This document shows positions 15,659 to 23,908 of a stretch of 41,039 nucleotides of DNA, piece after piece. Every line of letters begins with the position of its first letter. Positions within the stretch are counted from its first letter, which is position 1. A program made the position numbers and the translations under genes. Under the pieces are notes generated by a model that had not been told where the DNA came from, did not search any database, and saw only the letters and a program-made list of their open reading frames with translations. The DNA comes from Chloroflexota bacterium (lineage in GTDB: Bacteria > Chloroflexota > UBA6077 > FW602-bin22 > CADDYW01). The stretch spans positions 1-41,039 of the forward strand of contig CADDYW010000031.1 of assembly GCA_902810745.1 (NCBI GenBank), read 5' to 3'.

Positions 15659-16213
15659 ATGGTTCGACGACTTCACGCGTTGATCATGATCGCCTTGCTC
15701 GTTGGCTGCCGGGGTGCGCTGCCAACCAGCGCGGCGACACCGGAGGCGACGATGACCTTTATCCTGAGGAGTCCAGATTTCACGAATGGCGCCATGATTC
15801 CTCGCCAGTTCACCTGCGACGGAGCCGATCGATCACCCGCGCTTCACTGGTCCGATCTTCCCGACGGCACCCGCAGCCTCGGCCTCATCGTCGAGGACCC
15901 CGATGCGCCACGCGGCACGTTCACCCACTGGGTACTCTACAATCTGCCGCCGGACCCACCCGATCTCCCGTCTGGTGTTCCCCGCCAGACCGAGCTCCCC
16001 AACGGCGCCCGTCAGGGGCGGAATGACTTCCGACGCGTGGGCTACGGCGGACCCTGCCCGCCGCACGGCCCGGCCCACCGCTACTTCTTCCGTCTGTACG
16101 CACTGGATGCCCCGGTCGCCCTCACCCCGGGGGCCACGGCGTCAGAACTGCGCGCGGCGATCCAGGGGCACATTCTCGGCGAGGCTGAGCTGATGGGAAT
16201 GTACGGGCGGTAA
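15659..16213 (+). CDS. PEBP/YbhB-family lipoprotein
   Basis: It has 184 residues. The N-terminus has two arginines, a short hydrophobic stretch and a lipobox LVGC with Cys17, so it is probably a lipoprotein. The mature domain is the phosphatidylethanolamine-binding/Raf-kinase-inhibitor-like fold: FTCDGADRSPALHW, VEDPDAPRGTFTHWVLYNLP, GYGGPCPPHGPAHRYFFRLYALD. Bacterial members are of uncertain function, with inhibition or binding roles suggested. No ribosome site is present; the TATAAT at 15647-15652 implies a leaderless message. It converges on the DUF2207 gene with 13 bases between the stops. Confidence 0.88.
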   Translation: MVRRLHALIMIALLVGCRGALPTSAATPEATMTFILRSPDFTNGAMIPRQFTCDGADRSPALHWSDLPDGTRSLGLIVEDPDAPRGTFTHWVLYNLPPDPPDLPSGVPRQTELPNGARQGRNDFRRVGYGGPCPPHGPAHRYFFRLYALDAPVALTPGATASELRAAIQGHILGEAELMGMYGR

Positions 16214-16226
16214 TGCCGTTTACCGA

Positions 16227-18215
16227 TCAGCCCGTCCCGAGCAGTCGCTGATCTCTGTCCGAGGCCGTCGCCCGGTTCTTTCGCGGCGCCTGTAACGCCT
16301 CCTTCACCGCCTCGCAAAGAGCCTCCGCCAGGGGCGCCGCCGCGACAGCAGAGCCACGCGGGCCTGCCTGGTACCAGCTCACGGCACTTCCCTCCCCGGC
16401 CGCTTTCGCGCCCGTCGGAGCTATCGTCCGAGCGAGCGGAACAGACCAGCCCTCGTCGACGTCGAGTGCCACGGCATAGGGCAGGTAGACATCCCAGTCA
16501 TCCCGCCATTCATCCTGAGCCGTTGCGCCCCCAGCGTCGGACACGGCCCGTGCGAGGAAATCCTTGAAGTTCTCGAGCCGGTACCTGAGCATCCAGGCAT
16601 CGAGCGTCGGCGTGAGGAGCAAGCGACGGAGCACCGCGAGCCCCACACCGAGCGCGTCCAGCAACACTACGCCGAGTGGTGGCGTTCGGGCCAGCAGCGT
16701 TAGGATGATGAGCGCGATCCCCAGCGGCAGGAGATTCAGGGCGAAGCAGAGGATTCCAAAGCGAGCCCACTGCCGTGTGCCCGTGTAGCCAACCGAAAGA
16801 AGCACCGTGCCGAGGATGAACGCCGTGCCGAAAGTCACGCACAGTCCAACCACGAACCAGATCGCCGTCGTGTCGAAGCTGAGCGATGCGCGGTTCGCCT
16901 CGGCGAGCGCGGCGCCCCCGAGCGCCACGAGGGCGATGGTCAGCGCCGGAAGCAGATATCGAGCGTGCGTCGTAAAGAAGGTACTCTCGTAGATGGCATC
17001 GACCAGCCGCTTCAGCTCGCTCGAGGCGCGACGCAGCTCGGGGTAGCTCGCGGGCACGATGGGGCAGACCGACGCACGGAGGCCAAATAGCTCGGCGAGA
17101 ACAGCTCCTTCCTCCGGCGTGATCCGGAGACGGGCGGACGGATGATCGATGCGCACCAGCTCGTACGTTGGCGTCAGGCCCGGGCCACTGGTTGCAGGCG
17201 ACGCCGGAGTGGCCACCGCGGTCTCGCGCTCGCGAATGATCAAAAACCCCTTGACAGCCAGGTCGAGCACGGCGGCAACCAGCGTACGCTCATCGTGTCG
17301 CCCAGTCGCCAGGTAACGAAGGACAGATGGCGACAATCCGCGCGGGGGCTCGGTCACTGGTGTCTTCGGCGGTCGCCGAGGTCTCCGGTGGACCCACCAC
17401 CCGGCAAACGCCCCGTAGGCCGCGCCGAGTACGAGGGCAATAATCAGTATCCGGGTGGATTGCCCGGCACTGATCAGCGGTAACGACTGGCCAAGCGCCA
17501 GCGGCTCGCGTACGAAACCGCGTGGCCAGTCGACGGAGAGCGTCAACCCCCGGCCAACGCCGAGTGGCCCATCCACGACGTACGTGACCGTACCGGCCCG
17601 ATCAATGGTTCCGCGGTACTGCTGACTCGGCTGGATCTCGGGCCCCACCCAGCCGCTGGTGTGAATCCCGATGGGCGGAACGTTTGGCGGCAGCTGGACT
17701 GTCGCGGTCACGCAATCAAGCGGCACCGTCCACTCGGAGCCGGTCACGGGCCAGTAAAGGCTATCACGATCTGGGAAGAATGCCAGGTTTCCAGCAACCT
17801 GGTAGGCAAGCGTGTAGGTATACTCCCCGGGGGGAAGCACCGCATTCGGTGCGCCGATAGCGATGTGTGTTCCTTCGCGCGTCGGCAGCGCGGTGTACGG
17901 CTCCGGATTCCCATCGCGACGAACGTCTAGGACTCGGATCGCGGGGGTGTAGACGTGCCCCCGCGCATCCTCGTAACGTCCGGGAAGATCGCGTTCGATA
18001 CCGCGGCGAATCTGCTGACCTCTGGCGACGAGGCGAATCGTCTCGCGGATGATCGTCGTGGAATCTGGCTGGACTACGATATCGCTCGCGAAGTAGACGA
18101 TCCCTTCCGCCTCCGGAGACCCATCGCCACAGGACGCGGCGGAGGCAGGCGCAGCGTGAGCGAGTAGCCCCAGGATGACCAGAATTACAGGGATAATCCA
18201 CGCGGGATAACGCAT
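16227..18215 (-). CDS. DUF2207 (YciQ-like) membrane protein
   Basis: It has 662 residues from the ATG at 18215, which opens directly on a signal peptide (MRYPAWIIPVILVILGLLAH, then APASAAS). A long extracytoplasmic domain follows, with VQPDSTTIIRETIRLVARGQQIRRGIERDLPGRY and YTYTLAYQVAGNLAFF typical of DUF2207. Then comes a membrane helix (RILIIALVLGAAYGAFAGWW), a cytoplasmic domain (LRYLATGRHDERTLVAAVLDLAVKGFL) and two to three further helices near residues 440-540. The C-terminal region has DFLARAVSDAGG and WRDDWDVYLPYAVALDVDE, also family marks. Function is unknown; it is thought to be surface-facing. Confidence 0.85.
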   Translation of the reverse strand: MRYPAWIIPVILVILGLLAHAAPASAASCGDGSPEAEGIVYFASDIVVQPDSTTIIRETIRLVARGQQIRRGIERDLPGRYEDARGHVYTPAIRVLDVRRDGNPEPYTALPTREGTHIAIGAPNAVLPPGEYTYTLAYQVAGNLAFFPDRDSLYWPVTGSEWTVPLDCVTATVQLPPNVPPIGIHTSGWVGPEIQPSQQYRGTIDRAGTVTYVVDGPLGVGRGLTLSVDWPRGFVREPLALGQSLPLISAGQSTRILIIALVLGAAYGAFAGWWVHRRPRRPPKTPVTEPPRGLSPSVLRYLATGRHDERTLVAAVLDLAVKGFLIIRERETAVATPASPATSGPGLTPTYELVRIDHPSARLRITPEEGAVLAELFGLRASVCPIVPASYPELRRASSELKRLVDAIYESTFFTTHARYLLPALTIALVALGGAALAEANRASLSFDTTAIWFVVGLCVTFGTAFILGTVLLSVGYTGTRQWARFGILCFALNLLPLGIALIILTLLARTPPLGVVLLDALGVGLAVLRRLLLTPTLDAWMLRYRLENFKDFLARAVSDAGGATAQDEWRDDWDVYLPYAVALDVDEGWSVPLARTIAPTGAKAAGEGSAVSWYQAGPRGSAVAAAPLAEALCEAVKEALQAPRKNRATASDRDQRLLGTG

Positions 18216-18669
18216 CTTTCCGGACTGATCTTTCCCCGTTCGGCCGGTGTGCCTCGTTCGATCGCGTCGCTTGGCCTGGCACGATCCCACGTCGTTCCTT
18301 CCCACGGCGAGGGCTTGGAGTGACGGCCGCTGCGCGATCACGCTCACCGCAGTAGTTTATACCACGCTCTCCGACTGTACTTCTTGCCCTGTGTATCCGA
18401 TAATAGGATAGATTGGTTTGCGCGATCGCCCAGGCCGATCAGGAGGCGCTCGTCGAAGGGCACCTCCTGCGGTCGGGCCGGCGCCAGCGTGCCGATGAGC
18501 ACGTGCCGGAAGGCCCACATCGGGTCGCGCCCCGGCAGGATCAAGGCAATCACCTGCGTGCTCTTCCCAAATCTGGTAGAGTAAAGACAATCGGAGGCGG
18601 CCGGCGCTGGGCACGACGGGTACATGAAGCTGCTGCCAATCGTCCACGACCTGACACCTGTTGGCAAAG
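18216..18669. other. Intergenic region of about 450 bases between divergent genes
   Basis: This stretch separates the DUF2207 gene (-) and the two-component system (+) and must hold both promoters, though no strong hexamer pair was found. A minus-strand frame ending at 18344 has good codon use over about 55 residues (positions 18413-18585, with VIALILPGRDPMWAFRHVLIG). It may be a small gene or a gene remnant but has no clear ribosome site. Confidence 0.35.
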
Positions 18670-19344
18670 ATGGCTGCTCGAATTCTCGTCATCGACGATG
18701 ATCGACGAATCACGGCGCTGCTCCGCCGGGCGCTGGCCTACGAAGGCTATGAGGTCGACCTCGCCAGCGATGGAGTCAAGGGATTGCTCGCGGCGCGAGA
18801 TCGCCCGCCGGATCTCGTCATCCTCGACGTCATGATGCCGGGCCTCGATGGACTGGAGGTCTGCCGACGCTTGCGCTCAGGTGGAGCAGTTCCTATTCTC
18901 ATGCTTACCGCGCGTGACGAGGTTCCAGATCGCGTGGCCGGTCTGGATGCCGGCGCTGACGATTACCTGGTCAAGCCGTTTGCTCTCGAGGAGCTCGCCG
19001 CGCGTGTCCGCGCGCTTCTTCGTCGCAGCGATGGTACCGCGGGATCTGTTCTCTCGTTCGGAGATCTTCGGCTGGACACCGCCCGCCGCGAAGCAACACG
19101 TGGCCAGCGACAGATCGAGCTGACGACGAAGGAGTACGAGCTTCTCGCGTTCTTCCTGCGACACCCGCGTCAGGTCCTCACCCGTGATCTGATTCTCGAG
19201 CAGGTCTGGGGGTACGACTTCAACGGGGATGCGAACGTCCTTGAGGTCTACGTTGGGTACCTGCGCAGCAAGCTCGAGGAGGGTGGTGAACCTCGCCTGA
19301 TTCAGACAGTGCGTGGGGCCGGTTACGTGCTCCGGGAGGCGTGA
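18670..19344 (+). CDS. OmpR/PhoB-family response regulator
   Basis: It has 224 residues. The receiver domain has the acidic pocket DDD (10-12 region), the phospho-acceptor Asp53 in [11 protein letters not shown], Thr in LTARDE and Lys in DDYLVKPF. The winged-helix DNA-binding domain includes [33 protein letters not shown] and [11 protein letters not shown] at the end. The layout is MprA-like. Start is ATG 18670; a TTG at 18661 would add three residues, and neither has a strong ribosome site. Its stop is followed by the kinase start after 4 bases, so the two are co-transcribed. Confidence 0.93.
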   Translation: MAARILVIDDDRRITALLRRALAYEGYEVDLASDGVKGLLAARDRPPDLVILDVMMPGLDGLEVCRRLRSGGAVPILMLTARDEVPDRVAGLDAGADDYLVKPFALEELAARVRALLRRSDGTAGSVLSFGDLRLDTARREATRGQRQIELTTKEYELLAFFLRHPRQVLTRDLILEQVWGYDFNGDANVLEVYVGYLRSKLEEGGEPRLIQTVRGAGYVLREA

Positions 19345-19348
19345 TAAC

Positions 19349-20767
19349 GTGTCGCTCCGCGTTCGTCTCACGCTCTGGTTTACCGCGATCCTGGCAGTCG
19401 CGCTGATTCTCTTCGGCGTTCTGGTGTACGCACTCCTTACCCGCGAGCTCTATGCCGACGTCGACGCCTCGGTCGAGAACAAGGCGCACGATGCCGCGCT
19501 GAGTGTCCGTTACGAGAACGAACGCCTCTTCATTCCCACGCGCATTCGGGTCCCCGAGAGCCAGTTCCGCTCGCCCACCATCTATACCGAGATACTCGAC
19601 ACCAATGGGCAGGCAGTCTGGCGGTCAGATACCCTGCAGGGTAGCGATCTGCCGCTGGAGCCCGGAACGCTCCAACGGGCCCACGATGGCGAGCCAGTGC
19701 TCGAGACAGTCGTCCAGGCAGGTCAGGCGCTGCGGCTATACACCGCGCCAATCCTGGTCAGCGGACGACTCATCGGCTACGTCCAGGTTGGCCGGAACCT
19801 CGCGGATATCGACGTGGCGCTACAGCAGCTCCGGGTCTGGCTCCTGGTCAGTATCGTCATCGCCCTCGTGGCAGCCGGCGGAGGGGGCTGGCTCCTTGCA
19901 CGAGCCGCGCTGCGTCCAATTGACCAGATCAGCCAGGCCGCCCGAGCAATCGGTCTGGCCCAGCGCCTGGATCGACGGCTGCCGACGCCGAAGATTACCG
20001 ACGAGATCGGTCGACTGGCCGCGACGTTCAACGAGATGCTCGACCGCCTCGAGGCGGCCTTCCTGGCACAGCAGCGGTTCGTCGCCGATGCCTCCCACGA
20101 GTTACGCACGCCGCTGACGACGATTCAGGGTAACGTCGAGTTCCTGCGGCGCGATCCAGACATGCCACTGTCCGAGCGGATCGAAGCGCTCGATGACGTC
20201 GCCGACGAGGCCAACCGAATGGCGCGTCTGGTCAACGGTCTGCTCGCGCTCGCGCGCGCAGACGCGGGGCGCCACCTCGAGCGTAGCCCCGTCGAGCTTC
20301 GACCACTGATCGAGAGCTGCTTCCATCAAGCCCAGGCCCTCGCCCGCCCGACGAATATCACCGTCGAGCTCGTCCTGAACCGGCTCGAGCCGGGTGCCCG
20401 TGTCCTCGCCGATGCCGATCGGTTGAGCGAGCTCTTCATGATCCTGCTCGATAATGCGATCAAATATAACCGTCCCGACGGCCTGGTGCGCCTCATTGCC
20501 TTGACCGAAGGTCGATCGCACCGCGTGATCGTGTCTGATACCGGGTGCGGTATCGCACCGGAGCACCTTCCCCATATCTTCGAGCGGTTCTACCGGTCAC
20601 CAAGCTCGCGCTCCGAGGACGGGACGGGTCTTGGCCTGGCAATTGCCCGCTGGATCTCTAACGAGCACCACGCCAAGATGACCGTCGAGAGTGTCCCAGA
20701 TGTTGGGAGCACCTTTACCGTCGCTCTGCCGGCTCTACAGCCGACTCCGCTCATTCCGGTTTCCTGA
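19349..20767 (+). CDS. Membrane sensor histidine kinase
   Basis: It has 472 residues from a GTG at 19349, with GGGAGG 9 bases before. Helix 1 (about 8-30) and helix 2 (about 163-185) flank an extracytoplasmic sensor of about 130 residues with no family I recognise. A HAMP linker follows, then the HisKA box ADASHELRTPLTTIQGN with His250. The ATPase domain has LFMILLDNAIKYN (N box), SDTGCGIAPEHLPHIFERFYR (G1 and F boxes) and GTGLGLAIARWI (G2). It is the partner of the preceding regulator; the signal is unknown, probably envelope-related given the downstream glycan operon. Confidence 0.93.
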   Translation: MSLRVRLTLWFTAILAVALILFGVLVYALLTRELYADVDASVENKAHDAALSVRYENERLFIPTRIRVPESQFRSPTIYTEILDTNGQAVWRSDTLQGSDLPLEPGTLQRAHDGEPVLETVVQAGQALRLYTAPILVSGRLIGYVQVGRNLADIDVALQQLRVWLLVSIVIALVAAGGGGWLLARAALRPIDQISQAARAIGLAQRLDRRLPTPKITDEIGRLAATFNEMLDRLEAAFLAQQRFVADASHELRTPLTTIQGNVEFLRRDPDMPLSERIEALDDVADEANRMARLVNGLLALARADAGRHLERSPVELRPLIESCFHQAQALARPTNITVELVLNRLEPGARVLADADRLSELFMILLDNAIKYNRPDGLVRLIALTEGRSHRVIVSDTGCGIAPEHLPHIFERFYRSPSSRSEDGTGLGLAIARWISNEHHAKMTVESVPDVGSTFTVALPALQPTPLIPVS

Positions 20768-20768
20768 G

Positions 20769-20821
20769 AGTCTTCTCAGTCTTCTCAGCTTTATTTCAGG
20801 TTAGCCTTAGATTCCTCTTAG
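20769..20821 (+). promoter_or_regulatory. Direct-repeat array, likely response-regulator binding sites
   Basis: Starting two bases after the kinase stop, TCTTCTCAG occurs twice in tandem (20771-20779 and 20780-20788). Then come three 11-bp units, CTTTATTTCAG, GTTAGCCTTAG and ATTCCTCTTAG (20789-20821), all ending in (C/T)AG in helical phase. OmpR-family regulators bind such direct repeats at one-turn spacing. TATTCT at 20832-20837 is a candidate -10 with no good -35, as expected for an activated promoter of the next operon. Confidence 0.6.
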
Positions 20822-20980
20822 GCTGGCCAGCTATTCTGATCTTGGTAGGAAGCCTCGAGCGAGTCCGCTTCAGAGTTCGCGTCGGTTGATCCCCCGCAGG
20901 GGCTGACAAACAGCACGTGGCACGATGCTTTCTCGCGCGTCTCGTGAAGCGGGCCCATCTTCGACCGGGAAGGCGTGACC

Positions 20981-22042
20981 ATGATCTCTCTGCCGATCGG
21001 CCGCATACGAGGGCTGCTGATCATCACGGGAGTCGTGGGCATCGGCGCACTGATCGCACCGACCGCCGCCGCGACGATCAGACAAGCGGTGTCCCTCTCT
21101 CTCGACCACGGTCTTCTGAACCCATCATTTCTGCTGATGCTCGTTCCGTTTGCAGTTTGGAGCTACGGACTGCGCATCCTCCGCTGGCACACCCTTGTGC
21201 GACGGCTGGTACCAGGGTCCTCGCTGGTCACGAACGGCTACACCCAGATCGTCGGGTTCGCGTTCTCGGCCACGCCGGGCCGGATTGCCGAGCTGTACAA
21301 ATTGAAGCTCCTGGAGCACTCGACCAGGCTACCTATTGCGCAGTCCTTGCCAGCAGCGATCGTCGAACGACTGACTGACGTCGCCGCGTTCAGTCTGCTG
21401 GCGGTGATCGGGGGCCTTTTCGACTGGTCGGAGAGTACCGGCGCCGGGAGTGCCACCCGCTGGATTCTGCTCCTGCTCGGGCTGGCGATCCTGGCTTCCG
21501 TCTATCACCTGGGCTGGCGTCATCGCGGCCGATTCGAACCTCCGCCGACTCTTGCCCCTCTGTACCAGCGCGTCGCAAAGCGGGCCCGAGCGCTTCCGGG
21601 CATCAGCCGGCTCTCGACGATTCTGTCACAGCTGAAGACGGGTGGATCGCAAGTCGGCAGTCCTTCGATCATGGCTTTCGCCCTCGCCTGTGTCGTCATT
21701 GGACGGCTCGGCGACGGCGTTATCCTCTGGCAGATTGCCCGGGCAGTCGGCTATCCAGTGTCGTTCTCGATGGCCCTGCTGATGATCGGTAGTGCGGGTC
21801 TTGTGGGCGGCATCACCTTCTCGCCAGGTGGCCTCGGAGCGACAGAGGCAACGCTCGTCGGCCTGATCATGGCTCACGGCGCGCCTCTGGGCGCGGCGAT
21901 GGTCACCGCGCTGGGTGCCCGCACGCTGATCTACTGGCTCTGGGTTCTCGTCGGTCTCTGCGTCTTCGTCGTCGGGCAAAGCAAGCACATCGCAGGCTGG
22001 GACGTACCACGATCCCAGGACCGCGCGTACGTCGAGGAGTGA
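20981..22042 (+). CDS. Multispanning membrane protein, lysylphosphatidylglycerol-synthase-TM/UPF0104 type (flippase-like)
   Basis: It has 353 residues, with about eight membrane segments. The pattern includes VWSYGLRILRWHTLV, IVGFAFSATPGRIAELYKLKLL, IVERLTDVAAFSLLAVIGG and the late FSPGGLGATEATLVGLIMAHG, which fits the lysylphosphatidylglycerol synthase transmembrane/UPF0104 family. These proteins are often encoded with glycosyltransferases and are suspected to move lipid-linked precursors. GGGAAGG 7 bases before ATG 20981 supports the start; a GTG at 20975 is possible. First gene of a four-gene operon; the next gene starts 2 bases after its stop. Confidence 0.82.
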   Translation: MISLPIGRIRGLLIITGVVGIGALIAPTAAATIRQAVSLSLDHGLLNPSFLLMLVPFAVWSYGLRILRWHTLVRRLVPGSSLVTNGYTQIVGFAFSATPGRIAELYKLKLLEHSTRLPIAQSLPAAIVERLTDVAAFSLLAVIGGLFDWSESTGAGSATRWILLLLGLAILASVYHLGWRHRGRFEPPPTLAPLYQRVAKRARALPGISRLSTILSQLKTGGSQVGSPSIMAFALACVVIGRLGDGVILWQIARAVGYPVSFSMALLMIGSAGLVGGITFSPGGLGATEATLVGLIMAHGAPLGAAMVTALGARTLIYWLWVLVGLCVFVVGQSKHIAGWDVPRSQDRAYVEE

Positions 22043-22044
22043 GT

Positions 22045-23223
22045 GTGAAAGTATGCCTGGTCTCAATCCATCCGCGCCTTTTGAGTGGTCAGATCAACTC
22101 GCTCGTGGGATTGGCGCGCGGGCTGCGTGACCGTGGGCACCAGGTTACGCTGGTCACGGCCTTTGCCGAGACGCGCCTGTACGATCCTGATCGCATCTAT
22201 GGGCCGGAAGCGAGCGCAGGGATTCTGCTCTCCAAACTGGTACGGGTCGTCCGGATCGTGCGACGCCTTCAGGAGGCCGCGCAGGACGCGGACGTCGTCC
22301 AGATGAATCTGCCGACGCCCAGCTTCAGCATCATCGGCGATGTCGTTCAAGCGCTCCTCCGGCGACCGATTATCGTCGGCTTTGAAGCGCAGCTCCCCGC
22401 GACCCGCGACCTCCTCGGATCCCGGATGGTCGCGGCACCGCAGTTCTATCTCCCCCAGCTCCTGATCAACAATCGAATGACCGCTGGCGCGTCACGGTTC
22501 CGGGCCGCGCGCTACGTCGTCGCCAGCAGGCTGCAAGCGGCCGAGCTGGGCACGTTTGGCGTGTCGCCGGACCGGATCAGCATTATCCCGAACGTGATCG
22601 ACCTCGCGCGCATTCGTGAGGACTTCGATCCCGACGCCGTTCAGCTCCCGATCGATAGCCCGCTGATCAGCTACATCGGGCACTTCAATCACGTCAAAGG
22701 TGTCGACGTGCTGATTCGCGCCCTGCCGGGCGTCCTGGAAAGATACCCAACCGCGCGCTTGGTGATCGCCTGGAGCGGGCTGGGACCACGCGAACCGATC
22801 CGTCGCGCCATCAAAGAAGCTGGCGTCCGCGAGCGCGTTCAGATCATCGGCCGTGTTCCCGTCTCGGGACTGCTGCGCCAGAGCGATATCTTCGTGCTGC
22901 CCTATCGCCTGACGATCGGGCAGGCCGCCTATCCGGGGCTGGTGCTCGAGGCAATGGCGACGGGCGTTCCTCTCGTGACAAGCGATCTGCCACTCCTGCG
23001 CGAGCTGATCGAGCCCGGGCAGGAAGCTGAGCTGGCCAGGCCCGAGGACCCACACGATCTCGCTCGGAGCATCGTTCGTCTGCTCGACGATCCCGGGCGT
23101 CGTCACGAGATGATCTTTGCGCAACAGCGACTGATGCACCAGATGTTCGATCCCGAGCATCTGGTTCAGAAATACGAGGCAATCTATGACAGGGGCATCG
23201 CAGCATATTCCAGTTGCCGCTGA
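22045..23223 (+). CDS. Glycosyltransferase family 4 protein
   Basis: It has 392 residues, a GT-B fold retaining glycosyltransferase, presumably at the cytoplasmic face. The N-terminal domain opens with VKVCLVSIHPRLLSGQINSL and has a GHQVTLVT strand. The C-terminal domain has SYIGHFNHVKGVDVLIRALP, then IIGRVPVSGLLRQSDIFVLPYR and the donor-binding YPGLVLEAMATGVPLVTSDLPLLRELIE. The GTG at 22045 is chosen for GGAG at 22036-22039; another GTG at 22039 overlaps the previous stop by 4 bases. The sugar donor is unknown; the operon suggests glycolipid assembly. Confidence 0.87.
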   Translation: MKVCLVSIHPRLLSGQINSLVGLARGLRDRGHQVTLVTAFAETRLYDPDRIYGPEASAGILLSKLVRVVRIVRRLQEAAQDADVVQMNLPTPSFSIIGDVVQALLRRPIIVGFEAQLPATRDLLGSRMVAAPQFYLPQLLINNRMTAGASRFRAARYVVASRLQAAELGTFGVSPDRISIIPNVIDLARIREDFDPDAVQLPIDSPLISYIGHFNHVKGVDVLIRALPGVLERYPTARLVIAWSGLGPREPIRRAIKEAGVRERVQIIGRVPVSGLLRQSDIFVLPYRLTIGQAAYPGLVLEAMATGVPLVTSDLPLLRELIEPGQEAELARPEDPHDLARSIVRLLDDPGRRHEMIFAQQRLMHQMFDPEHLVQKYEAIYDRGIAAYSSCR

Positions 23224-23905
23224 AAAGCGCCAGTTCTACCGTCGGCAGGACGTCGTCGCCGCCTACGAGCAGCAGCGGTTTGGCAGTCCGAGCGGCGCCT
23301 GGGTCAACGAGCGGGAAATTTCGCAAGTGATCAGGTTATTGCCCGAGAGCGGGCGGATTCTCGACCTGGGCTGCGGTACGGGTCGATTGAGCCGGCGGCT
23401 CGTCGAGCTTGAACGTGAGGTCGTGCTGGTCGATGCGTCGGATGCGATGCTTGCCCGCGCCGTCCCCGCCGTGGGGGCGCCTGCCGTGCTGGCCGATGCC
23501 TTTGCGCTGCCGTTCGCGCGCGAATCGTTCGACGCGGTTGTCGCCCTGCGCGTCGCGTTCCATTTCTCTAACGTGGGAGCACTGATCGCCTCGGCCGCAC
23601 CCGTGCTGCGACCGGGTGGGCGATTCATCTTCGACACCTATACGTGGTCCCCCCGTGCGCTCCTCGCGCTTGCCTCGCAACAGTGGGGTGGAAAGGTCTA
23701 CGTCCACTCGCGATCGATGATCGAGGCCGGGGCAGCATCCGCTGGCCTGAAGGTCATCGCGAGGGACTCGTGCTTCCTCTTCTCGCCATACCTCTATCGT
23801 CTTCTCCCATTGTCACTCGTTCGGGCACTTGACCTTGCCGAGGCACACCTTCCAGACAGTGTTCGCGCGCGAGTGTTCTGGGGACTGGAAAAGACTCGGG
23901 AGTAG
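23186..23905 (+). CDS. SAM-dependent methyltransferase
   Basis: It has 239 residues, class I fold. Motif I is ILDLGCGTGRLSRRL, motif II ends LVDASDAML, then LADAFALPFARESFDAVVAL (post-II) and LRPGGRFIFDTYTWSP. The start overlaps the end of the glycosyltransferase gene by 38 bases, with GAGG at 23176-23179 as ribosome site. The C-terminal half is longer and more hydrophobic than needed (FSPYLYRLLPLSLVRALDL) and may contact lipid. Likely methylates a sugar or lipid head group made by the operon; the target is inferred. Confidence 0.87.
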   Translation: MTGASQHIPVAAEKRQFYRRQDVVAAYEQQRFGSPSGAWVNEREISQVIRLLPESGRILDLGCGTGRLSRRLVELEREVVLVDASDAMLARAVPAVGAPAVLADAFALPFARESFDAVVALRVAFHFSNVGALIASAAPVLRPGGRFIFDTYTWSPRALLALASQQWGGKVYVHSRSMIEAGAASAGLKVIARDSCFLFSPYLYRLLPLSLVRALDLAEAHLPDSVRARVFWGLEKTRE

Positions 23906-23908
23906 GTC

